From positions 1 through 50,170 of the forward strand of contig JANPBM010000002.1 in assembly GCA_031430435.1 (NCBI GenBank): 50,170 nucleotides of DNA. The letters are read 5' to 3'. The stretch is from JANNVK01 sp031430435 (GTDB lineage: Bacteria; Acidobacteriota; Blastocatellia; Pyrinomonadales; Pyrinomonadaceae). The translations under genes and the position numbers were made by a program. A model generated the notes under the pieces. The model searched no databases. It worked only from the letters and a program-made list of their open reading frames with translations, and was not told the origin of the DNA. Positions 8,018-16,120 of the stretch are shown piece after piece (the stretch's first letter is position 1; each line of letters opens with the position of its first letter).

Positions 8018-9688
8018 TTGCGGCAACAAAAAATCAGCTACGCGGGACAAACTTCGCAAATCACGCAAAATTATACTTACGATATGCTCAATCGTTTGAA
8101 GTCTGCGACAGAAACAGTCAGCGGAAATACGAATCCGACTTGGAAACAGACTTTTAATTACGATATTTACGGAAACCGCAGATTTGATGCGGCTAACACA
8201 ACAACTTTGCCCGCCAATAACGGAATTTATAACCCGAATATCGGTGCAGACAATAAGTTTTTAGTCTCCGAAGGCTACAACTATGATTCCGAAGGGAATT
8301 TAACAAGTAATCCCGAAAGTCAGTTATTCCAATACGATGCGGAAAACCGACAAACCGAAGTAACCAATTCAGCATTAAACACATCTGCGAATTATCAATA
8401 CGACGGAAGCGGAAAGCGAGTCAGAAAGACATTCGGCAACGAAGAAACTATCTTTGTGTATGATGCTTTTGGTAAAATGGTCGCAGAGTATTCAAACATC
8501 ATTGAAACTCGCCCGAAATCAGTCAGTTATTTGACAACAGATGCACTCGGAAGCCCGCGAATCATTACCGACCAAACCGGACAAGTCGTTTCAAGACACG
8601 ATTATATGCCGTTCGGTGAAGAAGTAATGGCGAATGTCGGCGGTAGAACGACCGTACAAGGTTACGCAGGGAATGATGGAGTAAAACAGCAATTTACAGG
8701 TTATGAACGAGATGGTGAAAGCGGATTAGATTACGCACAGGCGAGATACTTTTCAAGTAAACATGGCAGATTTACGAGCGTTGACCCGTTGACGGCAAGT
8801 GCGAATATCAAAAGTCCACAAACTTTGAACAGGTACAGTTACGGTAATAATTCACCGTATAAGTTTGTTGACCCGTTAGGTCTCAAATCCGTTCCAAATC
8901 GAGGTTGTCAAGGCGGACAAAATTGTATGGGAAGCGGGCAAGGTTATGATGAGGCGGAATTGGGTGAAGATACAAAAGTAACTGTTACTAAAAATGCTTC
9001 TGAATTATCGCAAAAAGATTTCAATAAAGCATTAGCAAAAAATATATTTGAACGTGCTTCTCAAGGATACATTGATGATTCAGGTGGTATGACTACTTCA
9101 ATGTATGACGCGACCACTACTTATGAAAATATCAATGAATTTCTTGCTGCTAATGGAGTGAGTGCGGCGGAATATGATGCTAGCGATTTACCTAGTTTTA
9201 GTTCACTTGTGAAAAATTATCCAACCTCAGATTTTCAATCGCTGAAGCAGCAGTATGATAATCAGTGTGCCATAAGAATGTCCTACGCACTACAGAAAGC
9301 TGGAGTTGATATGTCTGATTTTACTCAGTTTGTCGCTGGCGGAGTGGTTGCTAAACTAACTGAAAATGGTAAAACCTATAACGTCGTCCTTAGAGCCTAT
9401 CAGCTTTGGGATTATATTTATGCGAAGTTTGGGAATGCTTCAAAAGACAATTATTTCTATTCGACAAACCAATACAGTCCAAACGGCGAAAAGGATTATG
9501 CAAAAAAAATGAGTGATGTTCAGGGTATAATTTTATTTCGTGAATTTTGGGGGGCAGGACAAGGTCATATCGATTACTGGACTGGAACCGCGTGTGGGCA
9601 TTGTCAGGTTTTTGGTCCTGATAGCTATTTTGACAGATCTAAAACCATAATTGTTTTAGATCTGACCTATATGGTAAAGCGACCATAA
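8018..9688 (+). CDS. Orphan Rhs core cassette with Tae4-type peptidoglycan amidase toxin
   Basis: Core homology starts at about 7991, just after the preceding immunity gene, again with no genuine start (the TTG at 8018 is a core Leu codon). It matches the full-length gene from the SDNNGSLRQQKISY region to VDPLGLK, then the shared linker (IFERASQGYIDDSG). The tip matches Tae4 amidase effectors: NQCAIRMSYALQKAG with Cys417, then VQGIILF and GHIDYWTG with His517, then CGHCQVFGPDSYF. Tae4 enzymes cut the D-Glu/mDAP bond of peptidoglycan stems and are usually delivered by type VI secretion; here the domain sits on an Rhs cassette. Likely silent until recombined. Numbering counts from 8018. Confidence 0.85.
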   Translation: MRQQKISYAGQTSQITQNYTYDMLNRLKSATETVSGNTNPTWKQTFNYDIYGNRRFDAANTTTLPANNGIYNPNIGADNKFLVSEGYNYDSEGNLTSNPESQLFQYDAENRQTEVTNSALNTSANYQYDGSGKRVRKTFGNEETIFVYDAFGKMVAEYSNIIETRPKSVSYLTTDALGSPRIITDQTGQVVSRHDYMPFGEEVMANVGGRTTVQGYAGNDGVKQQFTGYERDGESGLDYAQARYFSSKHGRFTSVDPLTASANIKSPQTLNRYSYGNNSPYKFVDPLGLKSVPNRGCQGGQNCMGSGQGYDEAELGEDTKVTVTKNASELSQKDFNKALAKNIFERASQGYIDDSGGMTTSMYDATTTYENINEFLAANGVSAAEYDASDLPSFSSLVKNYPTSDFQSLKQQYDNQCAIRMSYALQKAGVDMSDFTQFVAGGVVAKLTENGKTYNVVLRAYQLWDYIYAKFGNASKDNYFYSTNQYSPNGEKDYAKKMSDVQGIILFREFWGAGQGHIDYWTGTACGHCQVFGPDSYFDRSKTIIVLDLTYMVKRP

Positions 9689-9698
9689 TGAGGAAAAA

Positions 9699-10343
9699 AT
9701 GAAACCTAAAATATTAATGATGGTAATTATATGTTTGAGTTTTCTAGTTAGTTGTGACAATTCAAATCAAACAAAAACTATTGAGGAAGTATTCTCAAAA
9801 AAAATAGTTGAGGCAAATAATTCTAATGTTACTTCAAAACATAACGTGGAATCGAATACGAAAGCTAGCACTAACATCGATAAAAAGAGTGTAAAGGAAT
9901 CTTGGGATATTGTTTCTCATTCAACGGTAATGTTAGAAATTTGTCATATAGACTCTTTAGTTTTTGTTGGCAAGGACTCAATTAAACCTAAGAATTTAGA
10001 AGCGTTAAATGGAAACAATGAAGTTTCGGAAGAAGTAATAAAATCATTCATAGAAAGAAATGAAACATCAGTTAAATTTAGTCATTTATTTGATGTTTAT
10101 GCAAAAGTCAAATATGTGAAAATTAAAGAAACAATCGAAACAACGTTGAATGACCTTGTAAAAAGTTCGCCGAAATTTGACCAATTAGTTTTATTTTCAC
10201 AAGTCGGGTCAACTTCGGACGGATCGCAATCTTTAATCTATTTTGAAACATATAACCATAGCGGAGAAATTAGAAAACAATTTTGTCTCATAATTCGAGA
10301 AAAAGAAGGGGCAGGAAAAAAAGTTAGATTTATTGACGCTTGA
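9699..10343 (+). CDS. Candidate immunity lipoprotein for the Tae4-like toxin
   Basis: A 214-residue protein starting 10 bases after the toxin stop, with GAGGAA before the ATG. It opens with a lipoprotein signal (ICLSFLVSCDNS; Cys19 lipidated). Mature sequence is Lys/Asn/Ser-rich with no motif I recognise, and I cannot claim homology to Tai4 by eye. Periplasmic location fits protection against an amidase acting on the cell wall. AT-rich like the other immunity genes here. Confidence 0.7.
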   Translation: MKPKILMMVIICLSFLVSCDNSNQTKTIEEVFSKKIVEANNSNVTSKHNVESNTKASTNIDKKSVKESWDIVSHSTVMLEICHIDSLVFVGKDSIKPKNLEALNGNNEVSEEVIKSFIERNETSVKFSHLFDVYAKVKYVKIKETIETTLNDLVKSSPKFDQLVLFSQVGSTSDGSQSLIYFETYNHSGEIRKQFCLIIREKEGAGKKVRFIDA

Positions 10344-10360
10344 GATTATTTAAGTCGGTA

Positions 10361-10611
10361 GAGTATTCAAACATATTGAAACTCACCCGAAATCAGTAAG
10401 TTATTTGACAACAGACGCACTCGGAAGCCCAAGAATCATCACCGACCAAAACGGAAACGTCATCAGCAGACACGATTATATGCCGTTCGGTGAAGAAGTA
10501 ATGTCAGGTGTCGGCGGTCGAATGACGACACAAGGTTACGCGGGTAATGATGGAGTAAAACAGCAATTTACAGGTTATGAACGTTCGTATAAGTTGCTGA
10601 AAATCATTTAA
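10361..10611 (+). pseudogene. Fourth Rhs core fragment without toxin (degenerate)
   Basis: From about 10361 the DNA again matches the Rhs core (gagtattcaaac onward; TTDALGSPRIITDQNGNVIS, then HDYMPFGEEVMSGVGGRMTT, up to QQFTGYER). One base is missing near 10374 relative to the other copies, breaking the frame. After the Tyr-Glu-Arg codons the homology stops and a short unrelated tail ends at TAA 10609-10611. It lacks the DPLGL boundary and any toxin, so it is the eroded end of the cassette array. Confidence 0.75.
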
Positions 10612-10838
10612 TTGAACATTAGCTTGTCAGTAAAAAAAGCTCGCGTTTCCCTCATCTTTCGTTAATCTTAAAATTACAGTCAAAATATTAACCGATACTT
10701 CTAAAATTTCGCAGCAAATATTAAACATTGCGGCTAAGAGTTGGTTAAAATAATAAAATTATGAGATGATGCTTGATTGTGAAATTTAACGCAAGTGAAG
10801 TTGTTCGTAATCTCGGGCGAATTTTAACAGGAAAAAGA

Positions 10839-11624
10839 ATGATTTACGCGAAGTCGGAAAAAGATTTAGAAAAAATGCGTGAAGTCGGCGAATTGATTGC
10901 CGATGTCCGCGAAGTATTGCGCGGAATGGTCGAAATCGGGATTACCACTTTTGATCTGAACGCCGCCGCCGAAAAAATGATTCGTGATGCCGGCGCATTG
11001 CCGACATTTATCGGCTATCACGGTTTTCAGTTCGCGATTTGTGCATCGCCGAATGATGTTGTTGTTCACGGGTTTTCCGATAAAACTCCGCTCGTCGAAG
11101 GCGATATCATTTCGATGGATATGGCGGCAACCTACAACGGATTTGTCGGCGATACGGCGATTACTGTTCCGGTCGGAAAAATCAGCGATGAAAATACGCA
11201 ACTTTTGAAAGTTACCGAAGAATGCCTTTATCTCGGAATAGACCAAGCCAGAATCGGAAACAGCGTCGGCGACATTGGTTTTGCCGTTCAGCAACACGCC
11301 GAAAAGTTCGGTTACGGAATAGTCAAAGGTTACACGGGACACGGAATCGGCAGAAAAATGCACGAAGATCCGGCAATTCCGAATTACGGACGCAAAGGCA
11401 CGAAAGAAAAAATCCGCAAAGGTTATTGTTTTGCGATTGAGCCGATGATAAATCTCGGCACCGAAGAAACCGAAACGTTGAAAGACGGTTGGACAGTAAT
11501 TACCAAAGACCGAAAGTGTTCGGCGCATTTTGAACACACGATTGCGGTTTTAGAGTCAGGTCCGGAAATTATGACGCTGACCAAAGAACAAAAAGCGCAA
11601 CTCAAGCAAGCCAAGTCGGCTTAA
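10839..11624 (+). CDS. map: Methionine aminopeptidase, type I
   Basis: A 261-residue enzyme that removes the initiator Met from new proteins. The metal and active-site residues are all present: His77 (VVHGF), Asp94 and Asp105 (SMDMA, VGDTA), His168 (GHGIGRKMHEDP), Glu201 (AIEPM) and Glu232 (HFEHTIAV). I chose the ATG at 10839 (MIYAKSEKDLEKMREVG) because the family starts there and AGGAAAAAG precedes it; the upstream TTG and GTG codons would add an atypical leader. It heads the ribosomal-protein operon, a common arrangement. Confidence 0.95.
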   Translation: MIYAKSEKDLEKMREVGELIADVREVLRGMVEIGITTFDLNAAAEKMIRDAGALPTFIGYHGFQFAICASPNDVVVHGFSDKTPLVEGDIISMDMAATYNGFVGDTAITVPVGKISDENTQLLKVTEECLYLGIDQARIGNSVGDIGFAVQQHAEKFGYGIVKGYTGHGIGRKMHEDPAIPNYGRKGTKEKIRKGYCFAIEPMINLGTEETETLKDGWTVITKDRKCSAHFEHTIAVLESGPEIMTLTKEQKAQLKQAKSA

Positions 11625-11697
11625 CTTGATTAAGGCGCGAAAATAAAGTAACATTAGCAGTTTGTCAGTACGACACACAAAACTGACTCTGTAAAAT

Positions 11698-11919
11698 ATG
11701 TCAAAAGAAGAAGCGATAGAAGTATCCGCAGTTGTGCTTGAAACTCTGCCGAATGCGATGTTTAAAGTAGAAGTAGAAGACAATAAACATCAAGTGTTGG
11801 CACACATATCGGGCAAAATGCGTAAGAATTTTATTCGCATTCTTCCCGGAGACAAGGTTTTAGTTGAACTTTCGCCATACGATTTAGGTCGCGGGCGAAT
11901 CACATATCGTTATAAATAG
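11698..11919 (+). CDS. infA: Translation initiation factor IF-1
   Basis: A 73-residue OB-fold protein (KEEAIEVSAVVLETLPNAMF, VLAHISGKMRKNFIRILPGD, RGRITYRYK), full length for the family. It binds the ribosomal A site during initiation. It lies 73 bases after map and 9 bases before rpmJ. Confidence 0.97.
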   Translation: MSKEEAIEVSAVVLETLPNAMFKVEVEDNKHQVLAHISGKMRKNFIRILPGDKVLVELSPYDLGRGRITYRYK

Positions 11920-11928
11920 GAAGAAATT

Positions 11929-12042
11929 ATGAAAGTTCGTCCTTCAGTAAAGAAAATTTGCGACAAATGCAAAGTAATTCATCGGAAAGGCATTGTGCGT
12001 GTGATTTGTGAAAATCCAAAGCACAAACAACGTCAAGGTTAG
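11929..12042 (+). CDS. rpmJ: Ribosomal protein bL36
   Basis: A 37-residue protein starting MKVRPSVKKICDKCKVIHRK and ending HKQRQG, typical of bL36. Cys11, Cys14, Cys27 and His32 form the zinc ribbon, so this is the zinc-binding form. AGGAAG precedes the ATG. Sits between infA and rpsM as usual. Confidence 0.97.
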   Translation: MKVRPSVKKICDKCKVIHRKGIVRVICENPKHKQRQG

Positions 12043-12123
12043 TTTTTATTACGGATTCCAAATTCCAAATTTCAAATTAAATCTGAAATGCGGACTCTGA
12101 AATCTGAACTTATTTGGAGAAAT

Positions 12124-12507
12124 ATGGCTCGTATAGCAGGTGTGGATTTACCGCCACAAAAAAGGGCTCAAATTGGTTTAACTTATATTTACGGAATCGG
12201 CAAACCGCGCTCAACCGCGATTTTGACCGAAGCCGCAATCAGCTTTGATACAAAAATCAAAGATTTGAACGAAGATGAGTTAAATAAAATTCGTGCAATT
12301 ATTGATACGCAAGGCGAAGTTGAAGGTGATTTGCGCAAACAAGTGCAACTGAACATCAAACGTTTGATGGATATTGGTTGCTATCGCGGATTGCGTCATC
12401 GTCGCGGTCTTCCCGTTCGCGGTCAACGCACTCATACAAACGCACGTACCCGCAAAGGTCCGCGTCGTATGACAGTTGCGAAGAAAAAAGCACCGGGCAA
12501 AAAATAA
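12124..12507 (+). CDS. rpsM: Ribosomal protein uS13
   Basis: A 127-residue protein beginning MARIAGVDLPPQKRAQIGLT and carrying RGLRHRRGLPVRGQRTHTNA and a Lys-rich tail (KKKAPGKK), as in uS13. The ATG at 12124 follows GGAGAA closely; the earlier in-frame ATG at 12088 would add 12 non-conserved residues. The gap before it contains three ATTCCAA-type heptamers (12055-12075). Confidence 0.97.
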   Translation: MARIAGVDLPPQKRAQIGLTYIYGIGKPRSTAILTEAAISFDTKIKDLNEDELNKIRAIIDTQGEVEGDLRKQVQLNIKRLMDIGCYRGLRHRRGLPVRGQRTHTNARTRKGPRRMTVAKKKAPGKK

Positions 12508-12578
12508 TTTATCTTGATAAGCAATACTCGGTTTAAAGCTAAATCTAGTATTACTTATCCGAAATTAGAAATAACAAA

Positions 12579-12974
12579 ATGGCAAAAGCAGCAAAAAAGA
12601 AAGTTTTTCGTAAGAAAGAACGGCGTAATATTCCGATTGGAATTGCTCACGTTAAAGCATCTTTCAATAATACGTTGATTTCGATTACCGACACGCAAGG
12701 AAATTTGGTTGCCCAATGTTCTTCGGGTGCCAGAGGTTTTCGCGGTTCGCGTAAAGGAACTCCGTTTGCCGCTCAACAAGCCGCGTCTGAAGTAGCACGC
12801 AAGGCAGTTGAAGCGGGAATGAGAGAATGCGAAGTTCGTGTCAGCGGTCCGGGCGGCGGTCGTGAATCTTCGATTCGCGGTATCGTCGGGGCAGGAATCC
12901 GTGTTACGGCAATCCGTGATACAACGCCGATTCCGCACAACGGATGTCGTCCGCCGAAACGCAGAAGAGTGTAG
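12579..12974 (+). CDS. rpsK: Ribosomal protein uS11
   Basis: A 131-residue protein with the conserved GIAHVKASFNNTLISITDTQ, GSRKGTPFAAQQAA and the C-terminal PIPHNGCRPPKRRRV. Full length. The 205-base gap to rpsD is long for this operon and has an imperfect dyad near 12980-13015. Confidence 0.97.
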   Translation: MAKAAKKKVFRKKERRNIPIGIAHVKASFNNTLISITDTQGNLVAQCSSGARGFRGSRKGTPFAAQQAASEVARKAVEAGMRECEVRVSGPGGGRESSIRGIVGAGIRVTAIRDTTPIPHNGCRPPKRRRV

Positions 12975-13179
12975 CAGTTTTCGATTTTTGATGTGCGATT
13001 GGCGATTAAAAATCAAACAATTAAATTTTTATTTTATCGAAAGGATGAAGAGCCGATTCAAGATTTGCTCGTAAACTTTTCCGTCAAATTATCAGATGAA
13101 AGCAGTTTGGATTGACAACGCGCGAGAAATCGCAAATTGCAAATCTAAAACCGCCGATCATCGCGGAGGCAATAATTAA

Positions 13180-13818
13180 GTGGCTAGATATAGAGGTGCA
13201 GTTTGCAGACTTTGCAGACGCGAAGGTGCAAAATTATTTTTGAAAGGCGATCGTTGTTTCAAAAATTCGTGTTCGATTGAAAAACGAGGAACAAATCCTC
13301 CGGGACAACACGGAAACAATGCTCGCAGAAAAGCGTTAGCCGGCTACGGTCAACAGCTTCGTGAAAAGCAAAAGGTAAAACGTATTTACTTTGTGCTTGA
13401 AAAACAATTCCGCAATTACTTTGAAAAGGCTTCCAGCCAAAAAGGTATCACAGGTGAAAACTTGTTGTTTATGTTAGAACGCCGTCTCGACAACGTGGTC
13501 TATCGTTCAGGTTTTTCAACATCTCGTCGCCAATCGCGTCAGCTCGTTAATCACGGACATATTTTAGTCAACGGCAAAAAAGTTGACATTGCGTCGTTTC
13601 AGGTTAAAGTTGGCGATGTGGTTTCCGTGAAAGATAAAACAACCAAAAACGTTCACGTTGAAGGTGCTTGGCAAACTTTTGCCGGTCGCGGTCGTCCGCA
13701 ATGGCTTTCTGCTTTGACTGATGACAGTTTGAGTGTGTCAATGACATCATTGCCTGTCCGGACTGATGTTGATCCAACCATTAACGAACAACTTATTGTA
13801 GAACTTTACAGCAAATAG
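13180..13818 (+). CDS. rpsD: Ribosomal protein uS4 (zinc-binding form)
   Basis: A 212-residue protein starting with GTG at 13180; GGAGG at 13165-13169 fixes the start. Cys9, Cys12, Cys26 and Cys31 form the zinc knuckle found in the Thermus-type protein. The S4 RNA-binding domain (LDNVVYRSGFSTSRRQSRQL...GHILVNGKKV) lies around residues 100-165. S4 nucleates 30S assembly and often regulates this operon. Confidence 0.97.
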   Translation: MARYRGAVCRLCRREGAKLFLKGDRCFKNSCSIEKRGTNPPGQHGNNARRKALAGYGQQLREKQKVKRIYFVLEKQFRNYFEKASSQKGITGENLLFMLERRLDNVVYRSGFSTSRRQSRQLVNHGHILVNGKKVDIASFQVKVGDVVSVKDKTTKNVHVEGAWQTFAGRGRPQWLSALTDDSLSVSMTSLPVRTDVDPTINEQLIVELYSK

Positions 13819-13903
13819 TTCTTAGAATTTTGCGGGGTTTATAAAGTTAATTTGCTTGTGCAAAAAATTTATAAACTCAGCATTTTCAACCATTTATACA
13901 GTT

Positions 13904-14923
13904 ATGACACAAAATACCATTTGGACAAACTTTCAAATGCCGAGTCGGTTAAATGTTGAATCCGAAACATTAACCGAACGCTACGGTAAATTTTATGCCC
14001 AACCGTTTGAACGCGGTTTCGGCACAACAATCGGAAATTCCCTCAGACGCGCGTTGCTTTCATCAATTGAAGGCGCGGCAATCACGGCTGTCAAAATCGA
14101 AGGCGTAGAACACGAATTTTCATCCATCAAAGGTGTGGTTGAAGACGCAACCGATGTTATTTTGAACCTCAAGCAAATTCCATTTAAACTGCATGGGACA
14201 GGTCCGAAAACTTTGACCATCAGCAAAAAAGGCGAAGGTCAAATTACAAGCGCGGACATCGAATTTCCGGCTGATGTCGAAATTCTCGATGACAGCATCT
14301 ATATCGCCACCATCAGCGCGGGCGGAGATTTGGAAATCGAGATGCGTTTGAAACACGGTCGCGGTTACGTTTCAGCCGAATTTAACAACGATGAAGATCT
14401 TTCACTCGGTTATATTCCGATTGATTCGGTTCACACACCAATTAAAAAAGTAAATTACACGGTTGAAGCAACCAGACAAGGTTCAAACACTGAATTCGAT
14501 AAATTAACCATCGAAGTTTGGACAGACGGTTCGACAAAACCTGATGATTCAATCGGTTTGGCGGCAAAGCTCGTCAAAGACCACATGACGATTTTTATCA
14601 ATTTTGAAGAAGAAGAAGAAGACTATAAATACGAAGATATTGCTCGTCCGCCGCTTCTTCGCAATGATTTGCTCGATCGTCCGGTTGATGAACTTGAACT
14701 TTCCGTTCGTTCATATAACTGTTTGAAAAACGCAGACATTCGTTCGATTCGCGATTTAATCAAACGAAGCGAACGCGATATGATGCACACCAAAAATTTC
14801 GGTAAAAAATCGTTGACCGAAATCAAAGATATGCTCCACGGAATGGGCTTGGATTTCGGTATGGATTTTGACGAACAAGGCAATCCGATTCCCGGTTCGG
14901 GCGGACGCGATTTATTAGATTAA
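13904..14923 (+). CDS. rpoA: RNA polymerase alpha subunit
   Basis: A 339-residue protein. The N-terminal dimerisation domain shows GFGTTIGNSLRRALLSSIEG and VKIEGVEHEFSSIKGVVED. An acidic linker (EEEEED) leads to the alpha-CTD (VDELELSVRSYNCLKNADI, NFGKKSLTEIKDMLHGMGL), which contacts UP elements and activators. I chose the ATG at 13904 (MTQNTIWTNFQMP) over an upstream TTG that would add 16 unconserved residues. It stands between rpsD and rplQ as usual. Confidence 0.97.
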   Translation: MTQNTIWTNFQMPSRLNVESETLTERYGKFYAQPFERGFGTTIGNSLRRALLSSIEGAAITAVKIEGVEHEFSSIKGVVEDATDVILNLKQIPFKLHGTGPKTLTISKKGEGQITSADIEFPADVEILDDSIYIATISAGGDLEIEMRLKHGRGYVSAEFNNDEDLSLGYIPIDSVHTPIKKVNYTVEATRQGSNTEFDKLTIEVWTDGSTKPDDSIGLAAKLVKDHMTIFINFEEEEEDYKYEDIARPPLLRNDLLDRPVDELELSVRSYNCLKNADIRSIRDLIKRSERDMMHTKNFGKKSLTEIKDMLHGMGLDFGMDFDEQGNPIPGSGGRDLLD

Positions 14924-14972
14924 AGATTTGCCGAATGGTTGATAAAATAATCTTTCGGCTCAATATTTTGTT

Positions 14973-15458
14973 ATGAGACATTTAAAAGCACACAGAAAAT
15001 TAGGCAGAACAAGCGAGCATCGTAAATCGTTGCTCCGCAGTTTGGCGACATCTTTAATTAACTCGCCAAATGATTACATCGTAACGACTTTGCCTAAAGC
15101 AAAAGAACTTCGTCCGTATATCGAGAAAGTCATCACGATGGCTTGCAAAGCCGAAAATGGAGCAAATGCCGACCATCTTCGTCGCCAAGCTGCCGCACAC
15201 TTTCACGCGGGAAACCATAATTTCAAAGCCGAACAAAGTAAATTTCGCGGACCGAAAGGCACCGAAAAACCGAAAATCGAGCGTACCGCAGGTGTCGCCG
15301 CAGTTAAACGTCTGTTTGGCGAACTCGGCGAAAGATACAAAACTCGCAACGGTGGTTACACACGCATTATCAAACTCGGACATCGCAAAGGCGATAACGC
15401 GGAAATGGCGATTATCGAATTAGTTGATAACAAACGCGAATTAGCGGCGAAAGCGTAA
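14973..15458 (+). CDS. rplQ: Ribosomal protein bL17
   Basis: A 161-residue protein with the bL17 signature (LGRTSEHRKSLLRSLATSLI) and ARTY-type end (NGGYTRIIKLGHRKGDNAEM). It is longer than the E. coli protein because of a 35-40 residue insertion in the middle and a charged tail. Last gene of the alpha operon; accB follows after 20 bases, so the two may be co-transcribed. Confidence 0.96.
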   Translation: MRHLKAHRKLGRTSEHRKSLLRSLATSLINSPNDYIVTTLPKAKELRPYIEKVITMACKAENGANADHLRRQAAAHFHAGNHNFKAEQSKFRGPKGTEKPKIERTAGVAAVKRLFGELGERYKTRNGGYTRIIKLGHRKGDNAEMAIIELVDNKRELAAKA

Positions 15459-15478
15459 GCGAAAAAGGAGCGTGGCGA

Positions 15479-16033
15479 ATGAGTGAACCAACTACGTCAA
15501 CTAAAAAAGTAAGTGTCGAGAAAAAAGCAGCGGCGAAAGATGTTGCGAAAGTTTCCGAACCTTCGCTTAATATGACCGAAATTCGTGAACTCGCGGAACT
15601 CGTGGACAAACACGGATTTACGGATTTCGAGTTTGAAAACGATTTAATCCGCGTTCGTTTGAGCAAACAACTTGCTCCGCAGATTGTTCAATCCGTGCAA
15701 CCTGTCGCAACACAACAAGTTACGCCGATTGTTTCAAAGGTTGAAACTCCGCATCCGGGAGCGAAAGCCGAAAGCGAAGCCTCGGCAGACGAAGATTTGT
15801 TCAAAATTACTTCGCCGATTGTCGGGACCTATTACAGTTCGCCATCGCCTGATAAACCTGTGTATGTGCAAATTGGCGACAAACTTTCTGAAAGTTCGGT
15901 CGTTTGCATTGTTGAAGCAATGAAGTTGATGAACGAAATTCAAGCAGAAACATCAGGGGAAGTTGTCAAAATTTATGTTGAAAACGGTCAGCCTGTTGAA
16001 TACGGACAACCACTTTTCGGAATCAGAAAATAG
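15479..16033 (+). CDS. accB: Biotin carboxyl carrier protein of acetyl-CoA carboxylase
   Basis: A 184-residue protein. An Ala/Lys-rich N-terminus and flexible linker lead to a biotinyl domain with EAMKLMNE, where Lys149 is the biotinylation site. It carries the carboxyl group between AccC and AccAD in the first step of fatty-acid synthesis. AAGGAG lies before the ATG. Followed by accC across an 87-base gap that contains an inverted repeat. Confidence 0.96.
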   Translation: MSEPTTSTKKVSVEKKAAAKDVAKVSEPSLNMTEIRELAELVDKHGFTDFEFENDLIRVRLSKQLAPQIVQSVQPVATQQVTPIVSKVETPHPGAKAESEASADEDLFKITSPIVGTYYSSPSPDKPVYVQIGDKLSESSVVCIVEAMKLMNEIQAETSGEVVKIYVENGQPVEYGQPLFGIRK

Positions 16034-16037
16034 ATAG

Positions 16038-16110
16038 AGCCGCGAATTAACACGAAAAACCACGAAGATATTTAATCTGTTTCGTGAAGAATTTGTGTTA
16101 GTTTGCGGCT
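16038..16110 (+). repeat. Imperfect inverted repeat between accB and accC
   Basis: Arms at 16038-16066 and 16081-16110 are imperfect reverse complements (both start agccgc and contain taacac and cacgaa in order), with a 14-base loop. It fills nearly the whole accB-accC gap and would form a hairpin in the transcript. No poly-U follows, so it is more like a REP-type repeat than a terminator; it might still set the ratio of the two messages. Confidence 0.65.
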
Positions 16111-16120
16111 AAAAATTTTT

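Noticed and set aside
10866..11537. 223-residue frame antisense to map
   Set aside because: The shadow of a conserved gene with strong codon bias; no plausible protein features.
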